Source: Chitinophaga skermanii | GTDB taxonomy: Bacteria > Bacteroidota > Bacteroidia > Chitinophagales > Chitinophagaceae | Length of the DNA: 64,000 nt | Assembly: GCF_003259335.1 (NCBI RefSeq) | Contig: NZ_QLLL01000006.1 | Location: forward strand, 248,001-312,000 | Reading direction: 5' to 3' | Shown: positions 16,901-24,375 of the stretch, piece after piece | How the letters are laid out: each line of letters opens with the position of its first letter | Position numbering within the stretch: position 1 is the stretch's first letter | Notes under the pieces: model-generated | Databases searched by the model: none | What the model saw: the letters and a program-made list of their open reading frames with translations, nothing else | Told to the model about the DNA's origin: nothing | Position numbers and translations under genes: made by a program

Positions 16901-18298
16901 GTAGAGAAATTAATTGCTACGGAACGCTTGGTATTTATTCCTAGCAATAAATCGAAAGCACAGAAGAATAACAAAACGAATAACGACGAAGCGAACATAG
17001 CTGCATGTTTAGTGAAGCATTTGTACCAATTGTATCAAAAGAATCCTTCGCTTACGTTTAGTCCTGAAAAAAGTATTGGGATTATTACACCTTATCGTAG
17101 TCAAATCGCATTGATCAAGCGTAAAATACATGCACTAGGTATTCCAGCGTTGAATATGATTACGGTTGATACAGTGGAAAGGTTCCAAGGGTCGCAACGC
17201 GATTTTGTGGTGTATTCTTTCTGCGTGAACCAATATCACCAGCTCGATTTCTTAGCCAATAACATGGAAGAAGATGGTCAAATGGTGGATCGTAAATTGA
17301 ACGTGGCTATTACACGTGCACGGAAACAGATGTTTGTAACCGGTAATCCTAGTTTGCTTTCTAGCAACTTAACCTATTTCCGCTTCATGGAATTGATTAG
17401 GGCGAAGCATGGGTATTTGTATACAAATGCGGCTGATTTTTGTACCGGGAAGTTCCAACATGTGCCGGTAGGTATACCGTTGCCTATGGCGTTGCCTTTG
17501 TTCTTTGATGGATTGTTTGAGCAGGTGGTAGAAAAGAAATTGAAAGAGCACCCTGCTACGCAATATCCTATTAGCATATTGGGGAATACCGACGATTTCA
17601 ATCATTTGAACATCGTGGAATATGGTCGTGCTGATTTTGATGCGGCATGTTATGCTACGAGTGCAGCAGAGAAGTGCTTGGTATATGCCTACTATTACAT
17701 GCGCAAGCATATAGTGGGCAGCTTGGCGGTATTGGATAATTTCAAAACACCCCTTCAAACTTTTATTCAACAGCATCATCGTCGCGTTACCCTTGTAGAT
17801 GTGGGTTGTGGACCTAGTACCATGGCTCAAGCTTGGGAAGATACTTTTGGGGCGTCGTTCCATTATATTGGCGTTGATCCGTCGACAGCCATGCTTGATT
17901 TAGCAAAGTCGTTTTTAGCTACAGCAGCCTTTCAACACCAAACTACATCACATGTACATGAGATTAGCGAAAGTTACTGGGAGCAACATTGGGAAAAATC
18001 GCATGTAGTGATCATCAATTTTGCCCATGTATTTGCCAACCTCTCCAAGGAAGACGCAGAGCAATGGGCAATTCAAATTACCCGTTGGCAGGAACAATTT
18101 CCCTTAAATACATTCCTCATTCTTTATCAAAACAATGCTACAGAAGGCAGTAATAGAATGTACGGGTTATTCAAGAAGTTGTTACCACAATTCTCGAACA
18201 TATCATCACCATACAAACAATACGTTTGCTACCATGATGTTGACATGTCAATCTTCGACACGCACATTAACATGTATGCAGAACTACTAGGAAAATAA
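14000..18298 (+). CDS. PD-(D/E)XK nuclease / SF1 Upf1-like helicase / SAM methyltransferase fusion
   Basis: A 1432-residue protein. I place the start at ATG 14000; the frame is open further upstream but only through the end of the MocR gene. An unassigned N-terminal region (1-310) is followed by a RecB/Cas4-like PD-(D/E)XK nuclease core, with D352 in GRLD, E367-x-K369 in ELKSG, and Q390-x3-Y394. The Dna2/Upf1-class SF1 helicase follows: Walker A GPPGTGKT (717-724), YTNRAVDEIC, DEAS (835-838), GDHKQLPA (867-874), TPYRSQIALIK, DTVERFQGSQRD and NVAITRARKQ (from 1101). Residues 1240-1432 contain a class I methyltransferase fold, with VDVGCGPS (1266-1273) and GVDPSTAML. The nuclease-helicase pairing is known from Dna2-type proteins; the added methyltransferase is unusual to me. 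Possible roles are DNA repair, RNA processing or defence; none is shown. Confidence 0.85.
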   Translation: MNISGIEFFDELLECVQSGMPFHDQYVRMRAILERACKLLTIHENIQFSNLFSRLNYVCHTTALSKRKTYQINTFRIHANQVLKTGYQPTEDEYLHDLKALCYALHHFFAVDIPAELSALLPLIDLYEPKARVNGIKYDRIRVEVVDIDQDYLYAIDEENAADEPVKIKHHETGFNLEFNETIGKLWKDCQLNLIDVVVDEDNIYYPAIIILEPDYLIDISALAECMKEYGNSPLNYIQSKFEALRNTKHILLGNAANQFLDEFVNEQPGEPVEYKKAIMKAFKTLPFEYSTCVDLKEKSNEMSFFMETKSQFDNIKRVVAKAFPPKHINRENALLEPSFICEQLGVQGRLDYLQLQSNTNEQFVIELKSGKAPFPEDNIALIGKNHRSQLFIYQILIQKVLGIPFSQLKAFILYSKYTDEDANLRVSQPYMTAIKEILNIRNLIVANEHKIATDAAENETKNIIHAITPENLVNVVGSTNKNFIERFIVPQINAFKQPFAQASPLALAYFHSFYAFVTKEHYISKAGDTEYDSNKGIASLWLSSLEEKFEAGEILYDLTITKQQAAAAKPTITLDIPIYEKEFLPNFRVGDIVILYQRNHITDNVTNKQIFKGSIEALSPHSITIRLRNQQRNASVIPMESKYAVEHDHIDASYTAMYRGLYALLQANNDRVSLLLHQRAPLVDERLQLTTNHHSEEVTNIVRKAKQAKDYFLLIGPPGTGKTSVALKHMLEEFYSDDACNILLLSYTNRAVDEICECLETVQQQPHYIRIGSALSCDPRFRHRLLDEVIAGCNNRTEVRDVVQQHRVFVGTVASVSGKMELFKLKHFQVSIVDEASQILEPHLLGILSAKDVEGRNAIDKFILIGDHKQLPAVVLQSAEEAMVKDPNLQAIGLINRNNSLFERLHRLHKHDADSPLWSMLHKQGRMHPSIALFPNYAFYQAQLHPVPTPHQSGDIGFTQFDEHNPVEKLIATERLVFIPSNKSKAQKNNKTNNDEANIAACLVKHLYQLYQKNPSLTFSPEKSIGIITPYRSQIALIKRKIHALGIPALNMITVDTVERFQGSQRDFVVYSFCVNQYHQLDFLANNMEEDGQMVDRKLNVAITRARKQMFVTGNPSLLSSNLTYFRFMELIRAKHGYLYTNAADFCTGKFQHVPVGIPLPMALPLFFDGLFEQVVEKKLKEHPATQYPISILGNTDDFNHLNIVEYGRADFDAACYATSAAEKCLVYAYYYMRKHIVGSLAVLDNFKTPLQTFIQQHHRRVTLVDVGCGPSTMAQAWEDTFGASFHYIGVDPSTAMLDLAKSFLATAAFQHQTTSHVHEISESYWEQHWEKSHVVIINFAHVFANLSKEDAEQWAIQITRWQEQFPLNTFLILYQNNATEGSNRMYGLFKKLLPQFSNISSPYKQYVCYHDVDMSIFDTHINMYAELLGK

Positions 18299-18365
18299 AA
18301 TCATTGATATTGAACAATTTAGGATAAAAAAGCATTGTAATTGGAGCGAACCAACATGCCCGATC

Positions 18366-18974
18366 ATGCGACAACCTATCTTTATTGGCCTTTTCATTGT
18401 ATTATCGATCCTATGCTATGCCTGTGCTACTACGAATACTAAAATCGTTTCCAGTTGGCGCAATCCAAGTATTCGATTACAGCGTTCTGATATCAATAAG
18501 TTTGTTGTAGCCGTTTTTCTTAAGGACGACAGTACCCGGAAGATGGCAGAGAATCTTATTGCCAGGCGGTTCCCAGGCCAAGCCGTGCCGAGTTACGAGT
18601 ATTTGGGGTTTGATCGTTTGAGCGCCGACACCTCCTTTTATTTGCGCAAAGCGGCAGCAGATGGAAAAGATGGCGTTGTTGTGGTGTATTTATCAAACGT
18701 TGATAGAACTAGGAATATCCGGGCTAAAAATATCCAATATTCGCAATCTTGGTCGACAGGAATCAACCAAGCGATTTATGCCCAAGATGTTGTGTTAACC
18801 GTACGCGACCAAGCCATTTACCAAGTGCAGGTAGATGTGTATGCAGCTAATAGGAATGCCTTGATTTGGTCGGGGTTAACGAGTACGGTGGACCCGTTTA
18901 ATGATAAAACGTTAATTCACGATGTAACCACCGAGGTGGTACGCCAGATGAAAAAAGAACGGTTTCTCCAATAA
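18366..18974 (+). CDS. Lipoprotein, DUF4136-like
   Basis: A 202-residue lipoprotein with lipobox CYAC (lipidated C20). The mature part starts TKIVSSWRNPSI, followed by KFVVAVFLKDDSTRKMAENL, a middle GKDGVVVVYLSNVD, and a C-terminal VQVDVYAANRNALIWSG. This is the general pattern of small Bacteroidota lipoproteins (DUF4136-like: an SW...P opening and a late IWxG strand), which have no known function. It follows the giant nuclease-helicase gene by 67 bases on the same strand but has no obvious functional tie to it. Confidence 0.75.
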   Translation: MRQPIFIGLFIVLSILCYACATTNTKIVSSWRNPSIRLQRSDINKFVVAVFLKDDSTRKMAENLIARRFPGQAVPSYEYLGFDRLSADTSFYLRKAAADGKDGVVVVYLSNVDRTRNIRAKNIQYSQSWSTGINQAIYAQDVVLTVRDQAIYQVQVDVYAANRNALIWSGLTSTVDPFNDKTLIHDVTTEVVRQMKKERFLQ

Positions 18975-18977
18975 AAA

Positions 18978-19003
18978 AGCCAATTACGGGGGCGTAATTG
19001 GCT
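18978..19003. terminator. Terminator hairpin
   Basis: AGCCAATTACG / CGTAATTGGCT form a perfect 11-bp stem with a 4-base loop. It is preceded by AAAAA, which becomes a U-tract on the minus strand, so it can serve the convergent PUL operon end as well as the lipoprotein gene. Confidence 0.75.
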
Positions 19004-19031
19004 GAGGGTTAGGGTTCTGCAAATCAAAAAA

Positions 19032-20303
19032 TTAGTTGCGTTTAGGCATATTGTATTGTAGTGGTATTTGTCGTTTCAACATCTTCGAAGCTTCGCCTGT
19101 TAACCACAAATAATGATCCGAGGGTACGCCTTCTAATCCCAAGAAAGTGGCGCCATTCGTAGAAGGCGGTGTATCACTCACCTTGAAAATCGCGGTAGCT
19201 TCATTCACTTCATCAAACATGGCTACATATAACATTTGTGAACCTGCGGAAAGCGTGGTAACGATTTGTTGCCAGAAAAAGCGGCCGCCTTGGCGGGGGA
19301 TACTATTCACAGGCTTTACATCGTCGGGGAACTCGTATTTACTTAGGTTATGCCAGCTAAAACCTGGATATACACAGGGTACATAATCGATTTTACGGGC
19401 TTTACACCAAGCAATGTCAGCAATGGTATTGTCGCGTAGGCGATCCATATCGTTGTGTAACAACGGTGAGTAACGTTGTACCGTCCATGGTAATACGATA
19501 TCACATTGTTCAATGATTTGGTGCAAGTAATTGTCATGTACACAATCTGCATCTAATGTTCTAAATGCAGTGGGTACGCCAATCATTACGGCACAACCAC
19601 CATATACGGGATCATTCTTTAAGAAATCGATAAAACGTTCCATCCCGATATTCCTAATATCGTATGGTCTATCAGGAAAGCCTACGCCCCAAATAGCTAC
19701 CAGTGGTTTGCCATTATGTTGTAAGTAGGTTTTAGCACCCGCTTGGTTAGTTACTTTCAGTTGATCGACCAAGTATTTCCAATCTTCAATCAATACTGAA
19801 CAATCTTCGCCGCTTCTTCTTAAACCCGACAAGTCGTACATCACGGCAATAGCGCGGTTGTATTTACTAGCAGATTTAAAAGCATTGGTAAGAATACCGG
19901 CAGAGATAGGATCACGTCGACGGGCATTGTCGAAAAAGCGTTGCATAAATACACCATCCACGCTATACTCTTTCATCCATTTAAAATGCAAGTCTATAGA
20001 ACTAGCATCGTGGGAGCTGAAAAAGCGGGCCTTTTCACCATTGGGTAATACGAAAGGTGTTGAGTATGTTTTTTCATATTCTTTTACATCTGGCCACATA
20101 TCGATGCCAGATTTCTGGTAATTCCCGTAAGCGAAATGCTGTGCACCCGACCCATCGCCTTCGGCACGGAACCAACCTTGGTAACCGGCCATTACCAAGC
20201 CTTTATAGCTGGTATATTGGGAGTTGGGGTGATGTTTATTTTGGCCGTAAAGACTTACGGCCATTAAACATATACAGCATAGAAAAACAGTTACTTTTTT
20301 CAT
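19032..20303 (-). CDS. Glycoside hydrolase family 71/99-like protein, secreted
   Basis: A 423-residue protein with a signal peptide (1-20, ending SLYGQ). It shares with its neighbour at 20329 the sequences SYKGLVMAGYQGWF, DMWPDVKEY, SIDLHFKWMKEYSVDGVFMQRFF, VMYDLSGL, PLVAIWGVGF and YVAMFDEVNEATAIFK. These mark GH71/GH99-like (beta/alpha)8 enzymes; GH99 members are endo-acting alpha-mannosidases and GH71 are alpha-1,3-glucanases. The acidic residues in the MFDE region and in the DGVFMQRF strand are candidate active-site positions. It is the last gene of the PUL operon. Together with GH92 this suggests an alpha-mannose-containing glycan; the exact linkage cannot be read from sequence. Confidence 0.85.
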   Translation of the reverse strand: MKKVTVFLCCICLMAVSLYGQNKHHPNSQYTSYKGLVMAGYQGWFRAEGDGSGAQHFAYGNYQKSGIDMWPDVKEYEKTYSTPFVLPNGEKARFFSSHDASSIDLHFKWMKEYSVDGVFMQRFFDNARRRDPISAGILTNAFKSASKYNRAIAVMYDLSGLRRSGEDCSVLIEDWKYLVDQLKVTNQAGAKTYLQHNGKPLVAIWGVGFPDRPYDIRNIGMERFIDFLKNDPVYGGCAVMIGVPTAFRTLDADCVHDNYLHQIIEQCDIVLPWTVQRYSPLLHNDMDRLRDNTIADIAWCKARKIDYVPCVYPGFSWHNLSKYEFPDDVKPVNSIPRQGGRFFWQQIVTTLSAGSQMLYVAMFDEVNEATAIFKVSDTPPSTNGATFLGLEGVPSDHYLWLTGEASKMLKRQIPLQYNMPKRN

Positions 20304-20328
20304 TCTACATTCTTTATCAAATCAATTA

Positions 20329-21675
20329 TTAACGAGTAGGTTTTGTGGCACCATATGTACCTTCACCACGCATCCATTTACCGGCTTGCCCTGTTAACCA
20401 GAGGTAATAATCCGGTGCAACATCACTTTCAATCCCTACAAATTTCTTCGAACCATTTAACGGCAAATTGCCTTCTTGTAAACACTTGTAAATAGCAGTG
20501 CCTTCATCGATTTCATCGAACATCGCTACGTATAAACTTTGTGCACCCGACATTTTAGCACCGGCCATTTGTTTCCATAGGAAGTCGCCTTTTTCGCGTG
20601 GAATAGAATTATAGCTAGCGGGATCATTTTTCAAATTACCCCAGCTAAAACCTGGGAATACAAGCGGTACGTAGGTGATATTATTCGTATTGCACCATTG
20701 TAAATCGCCCACTAACTCGCCACCGGCTACTTGTGCGTAGTTGTTATTGTTATAACGCCCTACCGCCCATGGCATCACGATATCGGCACGTTTAATGAGC
20801 GGATGAAGGCTAGGAGAATTTTCGGTATCGTTACGCATTGTGCGCCAGTAGTAAGGCACACCTAGCATTAATGATACGCGGTTATTCTTGCCTTTCAAAT
20901 TGGTTACCAGTTTATCCACATCCGAAATGGAATATTGGCGGTTATCGTTGAAACCTACGCCCCATAATACTACAAGTGGGCGTTTATTATGGCGGAGGTA
21001 GGTAGGATTATCGGTGTTGCTGAATAATTTGAAGGTATTTACTAGCTCATTCCAATCTTCTTGGATATAAGCCACGTCGGCACTGTTACAACCGCTGAGA
21101 TCGTACATAACACAGATAGCACGGTCGTACTTTTTGGCGGCGATTAATGCATTTTGTAATACTTTGTTGAAATGACGTTTCCCTGCAGGATTGGATTTTT
21201 TAATTTCAACAACAAAGCGTTGCATAAATACGCCATCGATTCCATAATCCTTCATCCATTTAAAATGTAAATCGATGGTTGATTCATCGTACGGGCTATA
21301 CATGAAAGCATCCTTTCCATCAGCGAATTTGAAAGGTGTTTTGTATGTTTTGGTATATTCCGACACATCGGGCCACATATCTACGGAGGCGCAACCAGGC
21401 AAGAAGCCGCCACAGCTACCATTTTGTAAATGATACCAGCCACGGTTTGATTCGTCGCCAACGGCGGCAAACCAACCTTGATATCCGGCCATTACTAATT
21501 TATTGTAGGAAGTATACAGGCAACCGGTTTCATTGTACACGGTATCTTTTTCAGTGCCTGTACCTGGGCCGGGCCCCGTTCCGCCGCCACCGGTAATATT
21601 GTTATCGCTTTTGCTAGAGCATGCAATGATAGCAACGATCGTTAAAATCGAAACAAAAAGACAAACTTTCTTCAT
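20329..21675 (-). CDS. Glycoside hydrolase family 71/99-like lipoprotein
   Basis: A 448-residue paralogue of the protein at 19032. It carries a lipoprotein signal instead of a cleaved one: lipobox VAIIAC with C19, then a Gly/Pro-rich tether (GGGGTGPGPGTG). The catalytic domain has YNKLVMAGYQGWF, DMWPDVSEY, TIDLHFKWMKDYGIDGVFMQRF, LVVLWGVGF and YVAMFDEIDEGTAIYK. The tether suggests exposure at the cell surface, where it would cut polymer before SusC/D uptake, while its sister may work in the periplasm. The gap to the next gene is 25 bases, so both are in one transcript. Confidence 0.87.
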   Translation of the reverse strand: MKKVCLFVSILTIVAIIACSSKSDNNITGGGGTGPGPGTGTEKDTVYNETGCLYTSYNKLVMAGYQGWFAAVGDESNRGWYHLQNGSCGGFLPGCASVDMWPDVSEYTKTYKTPFKFADGKDAFMYSPYDESTIDLHFKWMKDYGIDGVFMQRFVVEIKKSNPAGKRHFNKVLQNALIAAKKYDRAICVMYDLSGCNSADVAYIQEDWNELVNTFKLFSNTDNPTYLRHNKRPLVVLWGVGFNDNRQYSISDVDKLVTNLKGKNNRVSLMLGVPYYWRTMRNDTENSPSLHPLIKRADIVMPWAVGRYNNNNYAQVAGGELVGDLQWCNTNNITYVPLVFPGFSWGNLKNDPASYNSIPREKGDFLWKQMAGAKMSGAQSLYVAMFDEIDEGTAIYKCLQEGNLPLNGSKKFVGIESDVAPDYYLWLTGQAGKWMRGEGTYGATKPTR

Positions 21676-21747
21676 AAACGTTGGAATATATAGGGGAAGG
21701 ACGGTACCCCTTCCCCTAGTGAATAATACACGTCAAGAATAGACATG

Positions 21748-22437
21748 CTATAAGTCGATACCCACAGCTGGCGCGTAATTCAGCTTCGCTTCACCCACAT
21801 CAATTAAAGCACCGATGCGGAAGAAATATTTACGACCGGCTTTCAGCGTATTAGAGTTATCTGTTAAGTTGATTTCGAGTGTATACACCTCGTTTGGATT
21901 ACTTACCGCGTTCAACTCTCTTTCTGCCGCTACCAACCGCATTGGTTCGCCTACTCGGAAATCCGAGTGTGCGTATAAACCTATTTTTTTTACGTTGTTG
22001 ATAACAGATTGTTTCAATTTAAAAGAAGCCAGTATTTTATTGCCTTCTTTCTTGATGGTAACATCGGTAAAACGGATGTACGGTGTAACGGTGAAATCGA
22101 GCGTAGTTTGTCCTTTGATAACCACCTCTTGTGCTTCAACAGAAACGAAATTACCACGAACTGGACGCACCGTGTAAGTATTTGCAAACAACATGGTGTT
22201 TGCATAAGAGCCATCGTTTTTCACGATGAGGTATTGTGGTGATGGATTAGCATACCCATGTTCCAAGAGCTCGATGGTAGTACCGCGGATAATATCCTGT
22301 TCTACCAATTGCTTCGTTTCGGCATCGATGAATCGACCGCTTAAACCGGCAGTCGGCCCATCGTAGTTATCTTTTTCACAAGCCATCATACCAAAAGCAA
22401 CGAGGCCGGCGAGGAAAATATGTTGTAGCTTTTTCAT
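21748..22437 (-). CDS. DUF3823 surface lipoprotein of the PUL
   Basis: A 229-residue lipoprotein from the ATG at 22437 (a start 18 bases upstream is possible but spoils the signal peptide). Lipobox GMMAC puts the lipidated cysteine at C20. The mature domain begins LSGRFIDAETKQLVEQD and continues with beta-rich sequence (GTTIELLEHGY, YTVRPVRGNFV, LDFTVTPYIRF). DUF3823 proteins sit directly after SusD in many Bacteroidota PULs and probably bind glycan at the surface, in the manner of surface glycan-binding proteins. Position in the operon supports this role. Confidence 0.88.
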   Translation of the reverse strand: MKKLQHIFLAGLVAFGMMACEKDNYDGPTAGLSGRFIDAETKQLVEQDIIRGTTIELLEHGYANPSPQYLIVKNDGSYANTMLFANTYTVRPVRGNFVSVEAQEVVIKGQTTLDFTVTPYIRFTDVTIKKEGNKILASFKLKQSVINNVKKIGLYAHSDFRVGEPMRLVAAERELNAVSNPNEVYTLEINLTDNSNTLKAGRKYFFRIGALIDVGEAKLNYAPAVGIDL

Positions 22438-22473
22438 ATCAAATATGTTTAGCAAATGCGTTGAAGAATGATA

Positions 22474-24363
22474 TTAGTATTGCGGGTTTTGCACCAAGCC
22501 ATTAGAACCGATACCCGGAATGTAACGATAGTAAGCCTTTGGCTCGAACGTACGTGGGTTAGCATTGGGTACATCTACACGAACGAAAATGTATTTCGTT
22601 TCGGGTAAAGCACGCAAATCTTGCAATGGTAATAATGTGTGCATACGACGGTTATTGAATACAGTATGGTATTCTCTACGGCGAATCAAATCCCAATAAC
22701 GCTTATTTTCAAACGCTAACTCTACTCTACGTTCGCGTTGAACATTTGCAGGCGTTAATGTAATATCTACTGTATGACCGGCACGTTTCCTAATATCGTT
22801 GAGTGCTTTGGTGGCAACAGCTACATCTCCCGCACCACCTTCAGCAACCGCTTCAGCATAGTTCAACAAAACCTCTGCATAACGGAACTCGATGAAATCG
22901 GTTGTACTTTGGTTCCAACCTGGTACAATTGGTTTGGCATCGTTCATAAACTTCTTGAATGAGAAACCTGTGCGGGTGTTGTTACCACCATAGGTATCGA
23001 AACCAGAATACATGGAAGTACTTGGCGCACCATATGTATAATATTTTACACCATTGATTTCAATTTCATCTTTGGTACGGATTACCGCCTCACCATTTGG
23101 TTTTACATAACCGGCTTGGATAATGATATTGGTATTTTTCCACTGTGTAGAAGGCAATACCATGGTAGCCCACAAACGAGCATCTTTGTTTTTGAAGATT
23201 TCGTTTGGAGTGTTGAAGCGGATATAGTTTTTCGATGGTGCATAACCGTTGTAATCGGTAATGTTACCATCGGTAGTGGTAATAACCGGTGCATTTTGAC
23301 CAGGAGCAGTATAGCTTTCGTAGATATCTACAAGGTCTAATGTAGGATTCATTCTACCTGGGTGAGGCCAACCATTCGCTACTTGCGCAGGTTGGTACCA
23401 GATATCGTAGTTATGACCTAAAGAGTTACCAGGCAGCGTATATCCTTTGATAAGAATTGCTTCGATGTTCGCTACGTTAGGATCAGCGAACATTTGCCTG
23501 TAGTTTTCTGCCGCCTCTGTTGGATTTGCAGGCGTAGGTTTATACAAGCCATATGCGTTTGATTCCATAATTTGTTTAGATGCATCGATACATTGTGCAT
23601 AATAACCTGCAGCATCGCCCGCTTCTAAGCCTACTAATTTTTGTGAAACGGCTTCACCCGACATAGGTGCTAAACCACCGAATTTCGCGATAGAAGCAGC
23701 ATGTAAGGCAGCACGAGATTTCAAAGCTAAAGCCGTGTATTTGTTTGCGCGACGGCCTGGTGCAACACCTAAGTTAGCAGCAGCTGTATCACATAAGGCG
23801 AGTACATAATCCCATGTTTCTTTTTCAGTGCTACGTGGCACTTTTAAGGCATTTGGATCACTGTTATAGGCTTGTGCAGCTTTAATCAAAGAAACACCAC
23901 CATATCTTTTTACTAAACCGAAGTATGTAAACGCTTTGATGAAGGCAGCTTCACCGATAAGACCTTTACGTTCTTCCGCGTTGATATTGAGGGTTGGAAT
24001 TACATCGCTGAGGATATTTACATCGCGCACCAATTTATAACCGGGCTCCCAGAAATGGAAATCACCATCACCAACGAAATCGCCAAATTCTGTGTGCATG
24101 GCTTCGTCGGTTACCATGGCAGGAGCAAAACCACCGTTGTTGGGATCTTGCGCATTTTGACGGAAACCTTGGCGGAAATAGGTAAAGTCTTCAATGGGCA
24201 ATTGGTAATATAAATTGGCCATGTAAAGCTTTGTACCTTCCGGGTCGCCGAATAAATCTTCTGGGCGAATTTTATCAATTGGGCTCAGGTCAAGCGACTT
24301 CGCACATCCCATCATACCGATGAGTGCAACGAAATATAGTAGTTTTGAATATTTGCGAATCAT
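22474..24363 (-). CDS. SusD/RagB-family glycan-binding lipoprotein
   Basis: A 629-residue lipoprotein with lipobox GMMGC (C20), then the SusD opening LDLSPIDKIRPEDLFGDPEGTKLYMANLY-type region. The N-terminal TPR-like helices include GEAAFIKAFTYFGLVKRYGGVSLI. The C-terminal part has FRYAEVLLNYAEAVAEGG, ALNDIRKRAGHTVDITL and RRVELAFENKRYWDLIRR, which are standard SusD signatures. It forms the lid of the SusC transporter and captures oligosaccharide at the cell surface. Its start is 12 bases after the SusC stop. Confidence 0.96.
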   Translation of the reverse strand: MIRKYSKLLYFVALIGMMGCAKSLDLSPIDKIRPEDLFGDPEGTKLYMANLYYQLPIEDFTYFRQGFRQNAQDPNNGGFAPAMVTDEAMHTEFGDFVGDGDFHFWEPGYKLVRDVNILSDVIPTLNINAEERKGLIGEAAFIKAFTYFGLVKRYGGVSLIKAAQAYNSDPNALKVPRSTEKETWDYVLALCDTAAANLGVAPGRRANKYTALALKSRAALHAASIAKFGGLAPMSGEAVSQKLVGLEAGDAAGYYAQCIDASKQIMESNAYGLYKPTPANPTEAAENYRQMFADPNVANIEAILIKGYTLPGNSLGHNYDIWYQPAQVANGWPHPGRMNPTLDLVDIYESYTAPGQNAPVITTTDGNITDYNGYAPSKNYIRFNTPNEIFKNKDARLWATMVLPSTQWKNTNIIIQAGYVKPNGEAVIRTKDEIEINGVKYYTYGAPSTSMYSGFDTYGGNNTRTGFSFKKFMNDAKPIVPGWNQSTTDFIEFRYAEVLLNYAEAVAEGGAGDVAVATKALNDIRKRAGHTVDITLTPANVQRERRVELAFENKRYWDLIRRREYHTVFNNRRMHTLLPLQDLRALPETKYIFVRVDVPNANPRTFEPKAYYRYIPGIGSNGLVQNPQY

Positions 24364-24375
24364 GACGTGGAATCT

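Noticed and set aside
13895-18974. Defence island around the nuclease-helicase-methyltransferase
   Set aside because: No second defence gene, integrase or toxin-antitoxin pair is nearby; neighbours are a metabolic regulator and a lipoprotein. Only the single protein is kept as a candidate.
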